NCBI GenBank assembly: GCA_003507655.1
Contig: DNUZ01000024.1
Location: forward strand, 124,001 to 188,000
Source of the DNA: Lachnospiraceae bacterium
GTDB taxonomy: Bacteria > Bacillota > Clostridia > Lachnospirales > Lachnospiraceae
Length of the DNA stretch: 64,000 bases
Reading direction: 5' to 3'
A program made the translations under genes and the position numbers. How positions within the stretch are numbered: position 1 is the stretch's first letter; each line of letters starts with the position of its first letter. A model generated the notes under the pieces. That model saw only the letters and a list, made by a program, of their open reading frames with translations. It had not been told where the DNA came from and made no database searches. Below are positions 24,673 to 33,732 of the stretch, piece after piece.

Positions 24673-27051
24673 ATGGCAGAAGGTTTCATATTTTTTGCTG
24701 CGGTATTGGCACAGGGATTCCTGTGTGCAAAGCTGTTGCCGCGTAAATACAATTATATGGAAAAAGGGATCTTAGTGGGAGCGGCAGAGATCGCAGAGAT
24801 CGCAGTTGCTGCGAATCTGCTTGCTGTTTTCGGGATTTTTTCCTTATATGCGCTGAGTGCGATCCTGTTTGTGTCGGCGGGTATCTGCCTTTGGATATTT
24901 TGCAAGCGGGAAAAAGTACAGGAAGCGTCAGGAAAAATGAGCCGGTGGGATGTAGCCGCCGTTGCTCTTTTACTGATTTCATTTTGCCTGTGTTTTTTCT
25001 TTCCGACAAAATATATGCCGGCAGGCAGGGACCCGGGAGTCTATCTCATCAACGGTGTGCATATTGCAAAAACCGGTGGGATCACTTATGAGAGCAATGT
25101 TTATCTGAATGAGCATTATGAAGAAGTAAAAGACTTATTAAAATTAGACGCACCGGGCTTTTACTCGGAATATGAATATGGAATTTCCAAAGAGCCGGGA
25201 AGTGTGGTAACACAGTTCTTACACATGTTTCCAAGTATGTTAGCCGTAGGTTACCGGGTGGGAGGTTTAGAAGGTCTGGTACGCGTCAATGCTTTTATCA
25301 ATTTCTTTGCACTGGGTATCATGTATCTTTTGACAAAGCGGATGTTCGGTGAAAAGGCGGCAGGGCTGGCATTGCTTTTTCTGACTGTCAATCCGGCACA
25401 GCTTTGGGCTGGAAGGATCACGCAGACTGAGCTGTTAAGCCAGATGCTTCTGTTTCTTGGAATTTACTGGTTTTACGAGGGCTGGGAAACCGAAAAACTG
25501 CGATATGCGGGATATGCGGGACTGTTGTTTGGAATCTCCACCTTTAATCGTATCGATGCCTATATCATTGGTGTCGGCATCCTTGTGATGTGGGGCTACT
25601 GTGAATGGTTTGAGGTGAAGAAAAAATACGCGAGAGTGGCAGCAGGACTTTATCTGATACTTGGCGCCGCGGCGTTGGGATATGGTTTTATTTTTTCCTA
25701 TCCATATTATAAGGTGCATCTGCACAAAGGACTTGCGATGATCGTCGGGATCAATGTGGTGTTAGCGGTATTGGTGATCCTCGTCGGAGGAATCCTCAGC
25801 ATGAAAAGGAAAAGCATGCAGAGAAACGCTGTACAGACAGGACAGGAAAGCGACAGCCCTGAAAAGATTCGGGAGTTCGTACAGGGCAGGGGCAGTGTAC
25901 TGTTATCCGTATTGCTTGGAGTATTGGCATTATTTGCCTATCTCCTGCGTCCGGTATTGTTAAAAAATTACGAAGAGCCAGTCAACCTCTATGCCATGCA
26001 GCAGTTCTGCTGGTATGTGACGATCCCGGCAATGATATTACTGTTTTACGGTTTTTACCGGATATTACACAGAAATCAGGAGTGGGAAAGATATCTGCTC
26101 TTTTTAGCGATCGGATTCAGCAATCTGATCGCCTATATCGTCAGACCATCCATCAGTCCGGACCATATCTGGATGTCAAGAAGATGGATCTTTGTCTGTA
26201 TCCCGTTTGTACTGATGATGGCAGCCTATGGGATCAGCCGGTTACCGTGGAGTGGGAAGAACCGCAGGGGGAAATCTGTGGTACAGGGTGGACTGGCCAT
26301 TCTTATCACAGGAATGCTTCTGATCCGGAGTACAGCATTTTTAACGGAAAAAATGTATGACGGCATGGATAAACAGTATGAGAAGGCGGCAGAGCAGTTA
26401 GAGGATGATAAGATATATCTGACCACGAATACTTCGTTAGCGGGCAGTTATCGTTTTCTATATGGAAAAAATGTTTTTCTGTTAAAGGATATGCGAGGGG
26501 AATTGCAGAAGTATCTGCAGGATCACGAAGTCTATTATATCGGAAATGTCGGAGAACTGGATCTGTTCCATGTACAGGCAGAGGAGTTGTCAGAGCAGAT
26601 CATTCAGGGAACATTTTTAGAAAAAACAACAGAGCATTTTCCAAGAGCCTTAGATACGGAAGAGATGAACACTTCGGTTTACCGTTTAAGAGCAGCCGAT
26701 CAGACAGAGATTGAGATCCCGATGTCCCTGTTTACGATCGCAGCGGGAAGTACACGGACCGGGAATGTCATCGAAACAGAAGAAGCCGGTTATGCCTTCT
26801 GGGGTCCGTATATGAAGTTAGAAAAGGGCCATTATCGTGTGGTATTTTCTATTGATACGGCAGAAGAGACCAATGGAAAATGTGAGATCGCAATGGGTGG
26901 AAACCTGTTAGCAGAAAAAGAAATAGCAGGAAACAAAGAAGTAGAGTTGGAATTTGACGTTGAGGGAGCAGAGGAAGGAATTGAGTTTCGTGTACAGACA
27001 GAGGGTGGCAGCCTTCGCTGTGATTCCGTTCATCTCTGGAAACAGGAATAA
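24673..27051 (+). CDS. Large membrane protein with extracellular C-terminal domain, GT39/GT-C-like
   Basis: This protein has about 792 residues. Some fourteen hydrophobic helices occupy residues 1-560. Early in them (about 115) the loop AGRDPGVYLINGVHIAKTGG resembles the first outer loop of GT-C sugar transferases. Residues about 570-792 form a soluble, beta-rich region ending in a carbohydrate-binding-like sandwich (AFWGPYMKLEKGHYRVVFSI to SVHLWKQE). A similar tail, with FGPYISAPAGFYQVTFEF, ends the protein at 39364-42684. Its probable role is a polyprenol-dependent glycosyltransferase acting outside the cell. The ATG at 24673 has AGGAG nine bases upstream; a GTG six bases earlier is too close to it. 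Confidence 0.65.
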   Translation: MAEGFIFFAAVLAQGFLCAKLLPRKYNYMEKGILVGAAEIAEIAVAANLLAVFGIFSLYALSAILFVSAGICLWIFCKREKVQEASGKMSRWDVAAVALLLISFCLCFFFPTKYMPAGRDPGVYLINGVHIAKTGGITYESNVYLNEHYEEVKDLLKLDAPGFYSEYEYGISKEPGSVVTQFLHMFPSMLAVGYRVGGLEGLVRVNAFINFFALGIMYLLTKRMFGEKAAGLALLFLTVNPAQLWAGRITQTELLSQMLLFLGIYWFYEGWETEKLRYAGYAGLLFGISTFNRIDAYIIGVGILVMWGYCEWFEVKKKYARVAAGLYLILGAAALGYGFIFSYPYYKVHLHKGLAMIVGINVVLAVLVILVGGILSMKRKSMQRNAVQTGQESDSPEKIREFVQGRGSVLLSVLLGVLALFAYLLRPVLLKNYEEPVNLYAMQQFCWYVTIPAMILLFYGFYRILHRNQEWERYLLFLAIGFSNLIAYIVRPSISPDHIWMSRRWIFVCIPFVLMMAAYGISRLPWSGKNRRGKSVVQGGLAILITGMLLIRSTAFLTEKMYDGMDKQYEKAAEQLEDDKIYLTTNTSLAGSYRFLYGKNVFLLKDMRGELQKYLQDHEVYYIGNVGELDLFHVQAEELSEQIIQGTFLEKTTEHFPRALDTEEMNTSVYRLRAADQTEIEIPMSLFTIAAGSTRTGNVIETEEAGYAFWGPYMKLEKGHYRVVFSIDTAEETNGKCEIAMGGNLLAEKEIAGNKEVELEFDVEGAEEGIEFRVQTEGGSLRCDSVHLWKQE

Positions 27052-27059
27052 AGGAGAAG

Positions 27060-29042
27060 ATGATGAATAAGACCTGGATAAAAGAGCATTGGTTAGAAAT
27101 CCTGCTCTGTGTGGGAATAGTGATACAGATTGGAGCGCTGGCAGTATTTAATCTGACCAGACTGCCGTATGAATCAAATTATGATTCCTCCTGTGCTTAT
27201 GCACAGATCGTAGAAATGTGGAGACAGAAGCGTATCCTTTTAAAAGACTGGGCATATCAGACCACTTTGGGTATTGATTCGCCGGTTCTTTTAGGAGTAT
27301 TGTTCTATGGTATTACGAAGAATGCATTTACGGCATTTGGACTTGCAAATATTGTGACCGTGATCGTCTATGCATTCCTGTTCTATGATATTTTAAAACA
27401 GGCAGATGTTAAAAAAAATATGCGTCTGCTTGCCGTACTGTTTCTTCTGACACCATACAGCACAGGACAGTTAGGCTATATGCCGATGCTTTTTACCAGT
27501 GCAGGTTCTTATGCGTATAAGCTGTTAGTGCCGTTGTTACTGATCGATATCTTAGTACGGATGCACAAAGGACAGGAAATTAAAAAATACTGGTATCTGA
27601 TCCTGTTTGCAACCTTTTTCGTATTTGATACCGCAGTTTCAAGTGGAGAATATATCCTGCTTTGTGCCGTATTACCGTTGATCGGATATGAAATCCTTCA
27701 TGTACTGATCGGAAACGATATCAAACAGATTTTTAACAAAAGGCTTGGATTTCTGATCTTAGAATCCGCCATCTATGTGGTAGGCATTAAAGTGGGCAGA
27801 CGTACCGGAATCATTGAGTCGGTCGGAAGCCAGATGATGCTCACAAAGGCAAAGCATTTCCCGTCGGTGATCGCAAAATGCCTGACCGGAATCTTCCAGT
27901 TGTTTGGCGGAATCCCGGACTATGAGGATATTCCGGTAACACAGACCTATGGAATGATGTATCTGTTCCGTTTCTTTTTAGCGGCAGTGATCTTAGCATC
28001 ATGGATTTATTTGTTAAAACATTTAAAAGAAAATGAAAAATATAAAGAACTCGTTGGGATGATCACCTGCATTTTTGCAGTGAACCTGATCGTATTGATC
28101 TTTGCCAATGTCAACTATGCGACAAAGACGTTTGAATACCGTTATCATCTGATCAGCATGATACCGATGATCCTGCTGACCTCCATTGCAGCATCGGACT
28201 TATGGGAAAAGAGAAAACTCTTAGAGCAGACCATTGTTCTGGTTACGATCGTTCTTTTATTGTTTGTCAACGTCTATGACTATAAGAACTATATGAGAGA
28301 CTGCTATAACTATCAGGGCGATATGCAGGGAATCACACTCACGGCAGAGCAGGAGGGAGTTCATCTGATCATTACGATCGGCTCGGAATCCATTTCAATG
28401 GGAAGATGTATGCGGAATGTCAACCCAAATGTGGAGATCAGTACCTGGGGCGGCTACAACCATGGAGTCGGCTGGGGAGCAAGTACTTATTATTTTGATA
28501 ATGCACATTTAAAGACCCCGTATATGGTTCTGATGACCCAAAAGGAATATGAATTGATGCCGAAGCAGATCGCAAAGCAGTTAGAAGAAGTACAGGTATT
28601 TGGAATTTTCCGGCTTTACCGGGTCAAAGAAAATGTCTTAGATGGAGATAACACACTCCCACAATCCGGAACCAACAGGGATTTTTGCTATAGTTCGGGA
28701 TATGAATACTGGGGAAAAATGGAGAGTGACGGAAATGTGCTCTCTTCCGGAAAGAAAGAAACGGTACTGCGCAGTAATAAGAAAAAAATCGAAAAAGATG
28801 CAGCTTATGATATCGTAGTACATTATGAAGTATTAAAGTCCAAAGAGGACAGTGCAGCAACCTTCCGTGTGAGAAATGCACAGGATGAGATCATTGCAGA
28901 GCAGGAGATGCCAAGCGATGCAACAAAGATCACGATCAAGGATGTGTCCGTAATAACCGGCATGGAATGGGTCCGATACCGGATAAATGCAGAAAAAGGA
29001 AGCAAGATCCGTATCAGGAGCATTGAGACAATCGCACAGTAG
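27060..29042 (+). CDS. Large membrane protein, GT-C-like, unknown specificity
   Basis: This 660-residue protein has about eleven hydrophobic helices in residues 1-410 and a soluble C-terminal part. After the first helix comes NLTRLPYESNYDSSCAYAQIVEMW with acidic/polar residues where GT-C enzymes keep their catalytic Asp. KDWAYQTTLGIDSPVLLG follows, and similar segments occur in DUF-type membrane proteins of Firmicutes capsule loci. Residues about 545-660 look like a beta-sandwich. I cannot assign a named family. It sits nine bases after another GT-C-like gene, with AGGAG upstream; ATG codons at 27060 and 27063 are both possible. Confidence 0.6.
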   Translation: MMNKTWIKEHWLEILLCVGIVIQIGALAVFNLTRLPYESNYDSSCAYAQIVEMWRQKRILLKDWAYQTTLGIDSPVLLGVLFYGITKNAFTAFGLANIVTVIVYAFLFYDILKQADVKKNMRLLAVLFLLTPYSTGQLGYMPMLFTSAGSYAYKLLVPLLLIDILVRMHKGQEIKKYWYLILFATFFVFDTAVSSGEYILLCAVLPLIGYEILHVLIGNDIKQIFNKRLGFLILESAIYVVGIKVGRRTGIIESVGSQMMLTKAKHFPSVIAKCLTGIFQLFGGIPDYEDIPVTQTYGMMYLFRFFLAAVILASWIYLLKHLKENEKYKELVGMITCIFAVNLIVLIFANVNYATKTFEYRYHLISMIPMILLTSIAASDLWEKRKLLEQTIVLVTIVLLLFVNVYDYKNYMRDCYNYQGDMQGITLTAEQEGVHLIITIGSESISMGRCMRNVNPNVEISTWGGYNHGVGWGASTYYFDNAHLKTPYMVLMTQKEYELMPKQIAKQLEEVQVFGIFRLYRVKENVLDGDNTLPQSGTNRDFCYSSGYEYWGKMESDGNVLSSGKKETVLRSNKKKIEKDAAYDIVVHYEVLKSKEDSAATFRVRNAQDEIIAEQEMPSDATKITIKDVSVITGMEWVRYRINAEKGSKIRIRSIETIAQ

Positions 29043-29068
29043 ATCAGAAAAAGCAGTGAGGTAAGAAC

Positions 29069-30091
29069 ATGGTGATAAAGGCAATACTATTGGTGGCATT
29101 TCCGCTGGTACTTATATTTGGAATAGATTGGAAAACAGTGAGAACCGGAATATTCAGAACAGATGTCATGCGCTATGAGGATACGGAAAATTTAAGGGGA
29201 ATTGCAGCACTTTTTGTTATTTTCGCCCACTATACACTGAAGATGAAGCATATGGGGTATAGCCTGGGTATTTGTAAGCCTTTTACCTGGCTTGGGGGTA
29301 TGGGTGTTTGTATCTTTTTTTTCCTGTCCGGCTATGGGATGAGTTGTTCGGCAAAGAAAAACGGTATGACATTAAAAAAGCTGATCCGCAGGATTCTGAC
29401 GATCTACCTTCCGATCTTAGCAGTCCGTGCAGTATTTATGCTGATAGAACAGGCGGCTTTGGAAAAGCCGGAAGGAAGCGGGATCTTATACTTTTTAGGG
29501 TTAAAAAATGGTCCATGGTATTTGAATGAACTGATCATCATGTGTGTTCTCTTTTTTATAGCATACAGAGTCGGAAAAGAGAACAGAGGTATCTGGCTGG
29601 GTGCTTTGACAGGTGGTCTGATCATCATGAGTATCTGTTTTGAGGTGTTGGGATTTCCGGCAAGATGGTATGATTCTAATATCATGTTTGCGTTAGGAAC
29701 GGCAGTGGCATTGTACAAAAAAGAGATTCTCGAATTTTTAGAAAAACACTACTATGGAAAAATGATATTCGTTGCAGTCTGCTTCCTGTTATCTACGGTA
29801 GTATATACTACGGTAAAGGGAGAATGGATTGCTGTTGTATTAAAGATCATATCGGGAACAGCCCTGAACATGCTTGCATTAATGGTGATCATGAGAGTTC
29901 CATTACGGTCGAAGATACTGCAATACTGTGGAAAGCGTTCGCTGTATCTGTATTTAACACATATTTCCTTATGGGTGATCTGTGTAGAGCATATGAAGAA
30001 CATTCAGGCAGTGTTCGCGGTTTCCCTAGTACTGACGTTTATATTGTCCGAACTGTTTTATATAGCAGACAGAGCAATTACAAAGAAATAA
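29069..30091 (+). CDS. Acyltransferase 3 family membrane protein (OafA-like)
   Basis: This is a 340-residue integral membrane O-acyltransferase with about ten helices. After a short leader it has the family opening RYEDTENLRGIAALFVIFAHYTLK, with the catalytic histidine in FAHYT. This is followed by CIFFFLSGYGMS and, near the end, SLYLYLTHISLWVICVEH. Members add acetyl or other acyl groups to surface sugars. It likely modifies the glycan at the membrane, perhaps a sugar that other enzymes here have attached. Gap to the previous gene is 26 bases. Confidence 0.88.
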   Translation: MVIKAILLVAFPLVLIFGIDWKTVRTGIFRTDVMRYEDTENLRGIAALFVIFAHYTLKMKHMGYSLGICKPFTWLGGMGVCIFFFLSGYGMSCSAKKNGMTLKKLIRRILTIYLPILAVRAVFMLIEQAALEKPEGSGILYFLGLKNGPWYLNELIIMCVLFFIAYRVGKENRGIWLGALTGGLIIMSICFEVLGFPARWYDSNIMFALGTAVALYKKEILEFLEKHYYGKMIFVAVCFLLSTVVYTTVKGEWIAVVLKIISGTALNMLALMVIMRVPLRSKILQYCGKRSLYLYLTHISLWVICVEHMKNIQAVFAVSLVLTFILSELFYIADRAITKK

Positions 30092-30107
30092 GAAGGTGGT
30101 AGACGAC

Positions 30108-31247
30108 ATGAAGAAAGACTTAAAGAAGATAGTGATGATAGGACCGGTTTATCCGTATAAAGGCGGAATTGCCCACTATACGGGACTGATGTGTAAGGCA
30201 TTGCGTAAGAAATACGATGTGACCATGGTATCCTTCCAGATGCAGTATCCGAAGTTTTTATACAAAAAAGAACAGAAGGACTACGACAACCCACAGTTTG
30301 AGGTGCCGGAGACAAAATACTGGATACACACTGCAAATCCGTTTAATATCGTGAAGGCATCCAAATGGATCTTAAAGGAAAAACCGGATCTAGTGATCTT
30401 CCCATGGTGGCATCCGTACTTTGCACCGTGTTTCTGGATCATGGAAAAAATGTTGAAAAAGCATACGAAGATCATGTTTTTATGTCATAACGTATTCCCG
30501 CATGAGCGTTTCCCAATGGACCGTTTCTTAACGAAAAGGGTATTAGAAAAGGGAGATTACTTTATTGTACAGTCTAAGATGGATGAGTCCGATCTTTATC
30601 AGATCAAGAGTGATCCGGTCGTCAAACTGACACCGCACCCAACCTATAATGCGTTCCGTTTGCAGAATTTAAGCCGCAGTGAATCCAGAGAACTGATCCG
30701 GGCATCCGAGGACGAAAAGATATTGTTGTTCTTTGGATTTGTAAGAGAATACAAGGGTTTAAAACATCTGCTCCGCGCCATGCCAAAGATTACAGAGCAG
30801 GTGGAAAATCTCCGTTTATTCGTAGTCGGAGACTTCGGAGAGGACAGAGATCAGTATATGGAACTGATCCGTGAGAAGAAGATTGAAGATGCCGTGGAAG
30901 TGGTAGAGGGTTATATCCCGGATAAAGAGGTAGAAAAATACTTTGCTGCCTGTGATCTGGTAGTGCTTCCATATGAGTCAGCGACACAGAGTGGGATCGT
31001 ACAGATTGCTTACGGATTCCGGAAACCGGTATTAGTAACCAATGTCGGAGGACTGCCGGACGTTGTAACCGACGGTAAGACCGGATATGTGGTAGAGAGC
31101 AAGAATCCGGAACAGATCGCAGACGCAGTCATCCGCTATTTTAAAGAAGAAAAAGAAGAAGAATTTGCACAGAACGTAAAAGCGGAAGAATACAAGTATT
31201 CCTGGGACAGAATGACGGAGGTCGTAGAAGAATTATGGGCAAGATAG
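30108..31247 (+). CDS. Family 4 glycosyltransferase
   Basis: This is a 379-residue GT-B enzyme. It starts IVMIGPVYPYKGGIAHYTGLM, the acceptor-side loop of GT4 proteins in Gram-positive glycan clusters. The donor domain has LFFGFVREYKGLKHLL, VVEGYIPDKEVEKYF and VLPYESATQSGIVQIAYGFRKPVLVTNVGGLPD. The final E of the usual E-x7-E pair is replaced by a small residue in this subgroup (ESATQSGI). The ATG at 30108 is chosen because AAGGTGG lies seven bases upstream; a GTG at 30096 lacks that spacing. It overlaps the Stealth gene by 13 bases. Confidence 0.88.
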   Translation: MKKDLKKIVMIGPVYPYKGGIAHYTGLMCKALRKKYDVTMVSFQMQYPKFLYKKEQKDYDNPQFEVPETKYWIHTANPFNIVKASKWILKEKPDLVIFPWWHPYFAPCFWIMEKMLKKHTKIMFLCHNVFPHERFPMDRFLTKRVLEKGDYFIVQSKMDESDLYQIKSDPVVKLTPHPTYNAFRLQNLSRSESRELIRASEDEKILLFFGFVREYKGLKHLLRAMPKITEQVENLRLFVVGDFGEDRDQYMELIREKKIEDAVEVVEGYIPDKEVEKYFAACDLVVLPYESATQSGIVQIAYGFRKPVLVTNVGGLPDVVTDGKTGYVVESKNPEQIADAVIRYFKEEKEEEFAQNVKAEEYKYSWDRMTEVVEELWAR

Positions 31248-32254
31248 CAGAAGATGAAAAAGTAGACTTTGTCATTCTCTGGGTAGACGGAAATGACCCT
31301 GAGTGGCAGGCAAGTAAAGCAAAATATACTGCCGATAAAGGACAGGATGCTTCCGCAAACCGTTATCGGGAATGGGAGAACTTAAAGTACTGGTTTCGCG
31401 GAGTGGAAAAATTCGCACCGTGGGTCAACAACGTCTATTTTGTAACCTGTGGTCATTATCCGGAGTGGCTGAACTTAGAGCATCCGAAGCTGCGTTTTGT
31501 CAGGCATGAGGATTTTATCCCAAAGGAATGTCTGCCGACGTTCAGTTCCCGTCCGATCGACATGAACCTGCACCGGATCGAGGAGTTAAGTGAACATTTC
31601 GTCTATTTTAATGACGATATGTTTCTGATCGACAAGGTGGAAAAGACGGACTTTTTCAGAAATGGAAAGCCGTGTGACATGTTATGCGAATATCCGCTGG
31701 GATTTTCCGGAAAAACCTATGTATTTTCGCATACGATGGTCAACAACATGAACCTGATGGGTAAATACTTTAAACGGAAACAGATCAAAAAGGATTTAAA
31801 GAAGAAAATGTTAAGTCCCAAATACGGAAAATATGCAATATACAACTGGATCATGTATATGCTGCCGTTCCCAAACCTGATCGGAGTCTTAAGCCATCAT
31901 CTTCCGATGGCAAACTTAAAGTCCACCTATCAGGAGTTCTGGGAAAAAGAGCCGGAAATCTTAAATGAGACGATTTCCCACAGATTCCGTTCCATTTCGG
32001 ATGTCAATCAGTTTGTATTCCGCTACTGGAACCTGTTCCGCGGTAATTTTGAACCGTTTAATGTGTTAAAGTTAGGAAAGATGTATGCCGTCGGTGCAGA
32101 CAATCGGGAATTGTATGATACGATCCGCAACCAGAAAAAACGGATGATCTGCATTAACGATACCTGTACTCAGGAAGAATTTGAAGAGGCAAAACCAAAG
32201 GTGATCGAATGCTTTGAGCATATCCTTCCGGAAAAATCATCCTTTGAATTATAA
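31235..32254 (+). CDS. Stealth-family sugar-phosphate transferase
   Basis: This 339-residue cytoplasmic enzyme belongs to the Stealth family, which transfers hexose-1-phosphate to make phosphodiester-linked capsules. CR1 is at the N-terminus (VDFVILWVDGNDPEW). CR2 follows from about residue 45 (RYREWENLKYWFRGVEKFAPWVNNVYFVTCG to IDMNLHRIEELSEHFVYFNDDMFL), with the acidic active-site residues in YFNDD. Shorter CR3/CR4-like regions (HLPMANLKSTYQ and FNVLK) follow. The presence of the gene predicts phosphodiester bonds in the glycan. It is translationally coupled to the preceding GT4 gene and followed by a flippase. Confidence 0.92.
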   Translation: MGKIAEDEKVDFVILWVDGNDPEWQASKAKYTADKGQDASANRYREWENLKYWFRGVEKFAPWVNNVYFVTCGHYPEWLNLEHPKLRFVRHEDFIPKECLPTFSSRPIDMNLHRIEELSEHFVYFNDDMFLIDKVEKTDFFRNGKPCDMLCEYPLGFSGKTYVFSHTMVNNMNLMGKYFKRKQIKKDLKKKMLSPKYGKYAIYNWIMYMLPFPNLIGVLSHHLPMANLKSTYQEFWEKEPEILNETISHRFRSISDVNQFVFRYWNLFRGNFEPFNVLKLGKMYAVGADNRELYDTIRNQKKRMICINDTCTQEEFEEAKPKVIECFEHILPEKSSFEL

Positions 32255-32275
32255 AAAGAGCATTGAGGCGAAAGC

Positions 32276-33706
32276 ATGAGCAGTATTAAGAAAAATTTTT
32301 CATATAATCTGGTATATCAGATATTAAATCTTGTTATTTTGCTGGTAACATCCCCCTATATCGCAAGGGTACTCGGACCGGATAAGAGCGGAATTTATTC
32401 TTACACCTATTCAGTAGCGAATTTTTTCCTGTTAGCGGCAATGCTGGGAGTGAACAATTACGGAAACCGGAGTATTGCACTGATCCGTGATGACAAAGAG
32501 AAGCTGTCTAAGACCTTTTCAAGTATCTATGTACTCCAGCTTCTGACCTCGGCAATTTCCGTAACTGCCTATGTCATCTATTTAGTATGGATCATTGATG
32601 CGAACCGTACCGTGGCATTAGTACAGGGAGTGTACCTGATGTCCGCAGCCTTTGATATTAACTGGTTCTTTTTCGGATTAGAAAAATTCAAGCTGACCGT
32701 TACCAGAAATATGGTCATCCGTATTTTGTCCTTAGTTGGTATCTTCGTATTTGTAAAAGACCAGAGTGATTTAATCTTATATACATTTGTTATGGCGGGC
32801 AGCCAGTTGTTAAGTACATTGGCACTCTGGCCATATGTCAGAAAATTAACAAAGTTCCGGAGACCGACCTGGGCAGAGGTGGCACACCACATCAAGCCGA
32901 ATCTGGTATTGTTCATTCCGGTACTGGCGATCAGTATCTACAATGTCATGGACAAGATCATGTTAGGAATTATGAGTACGGATGCACAGGTAGGTTACTA
33001 TGAATATTCCGAGAGAATTTTGCAGATCCCTATGGCGATCATCAATGCGCTTGGAATGGTTATGCTGCCAAGAATGTCCAATCTCGTACAAAAGGGAGAA
33101 AAGGAACTCAGCAGAAAATATATTGCAAATTCCATGTATTTTACGATCTGGATCTCCATGGCAACGACGTTTGGATTAGCAGCCATTGCACCGGTATTTA
33201 CCGTGGTATTTTACGGAAAACAATATACAGCATGTATTGCCCTGATCACGGCGTTAACCGTCATGATCCCTTGTAAGGCATGGGCAAATGTCGTGCGTAC
33301 CCAGTATCTGCTTCCAAACAGCCAGGATATGATCTATGTCGTATCGGTGATCGCGGGAGCAGTGGTCAATGTCATCTTAAATGCGATACTGATCACACGT
33401 TATGATGCAATGGGAGCAGTCATCGCAACAATCTTTGCCGAATATACGGTAATGTTGATTCAGACCTTTAAGACCAGAAAAGAGTTAGAATTTGGAAATT
33501 ATCTGAAAAAAGGTTGGATATATGTTGTATTTGGAATTATAATGTATATAGCAGTATCTTTTATAGGAAATGGAAGAAAAGCATCTGTGCTTCTGCTTTT
33601 GATCGAACTGGCAGCAGGCGGTGTCGTTTATTGTGGACTGAGCATCGGATACCTGTTACTGACCGGAAAAGCAGATATGTTGACAAAGAGAAAAAGCAAA
33701 CAGTAA
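32276..33706 (+). CDS. wzx: Wzx-type oligosaccharide flippase
   Basis: This 476-residue membrane protein has about fourteen helices, the length and layout of the polysaccharide-transporter branch of the MOP superfamily. It starts SSIKKNFSYNLVYQILNLVILLVTSPYIARVLGPDKSGIYSYTYS, the family signature, and has YYEYSERILQIPMAIINALGMVMLPRMS mid-way. It would flip undecaprenyl-linked repeat units. Its presence beside an ABC exporter and a second flippase at 57095 means at least two export routes. No Wzy polymerase was recognised with confidence. Confidence 0.93.
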   Translation: MSSIKKNFSYNLVYQILNLVILLVTSPYIARVLGPDKSGIYSYTYSVANFFLLAAMLGVNNYGNRSIALIRDDKEKLSKTFSSIYVLQLLTSAISVTAYVIYLVWIIDANRTVALVQGVYLMSAAFDINWFFFGLEKFKLTVTRNMVIRILSLVGIFVFVKDQSDLILYTFVMAGSQLLSTLALWPYVRKLTKFRRPTWAEVAHHIKPNLVLFIPVLAISIYNVMDKIMLGIMSTDAQVGYYEYSERILQIPMAIINALGMVMLPRMSNLVQKGEKELSRKYIANSMYFTIWISMATTFGLAAIAPVFTVVFYGKQYTACIALITALTVMIPCKAWANVVRTQYLLPNSQDMIYVVSVIAGAVVNVILNAILITRYDAMGAVIATIFAEYTVMLIQTFKTRKELEFGNYLKKGWIYVVFGIIMYIAVSFIGNGRKASVLLLLIELAAGGVVYCGLSIGYLLLTGKADMLTKRKSKQ

Positions 33707-33732
33707 AAGCAAGCATGAAAAAGGAGAGTACT

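Noticed and set aside
33514..33732. Longer N-terminal extension of the first beta-helix protein, overlapping the flippase gene
   Set aside because: The extension overlaps the flippase end in another frame. The ATG at 33733 has AAGGAG and starts a proper signal peptide.
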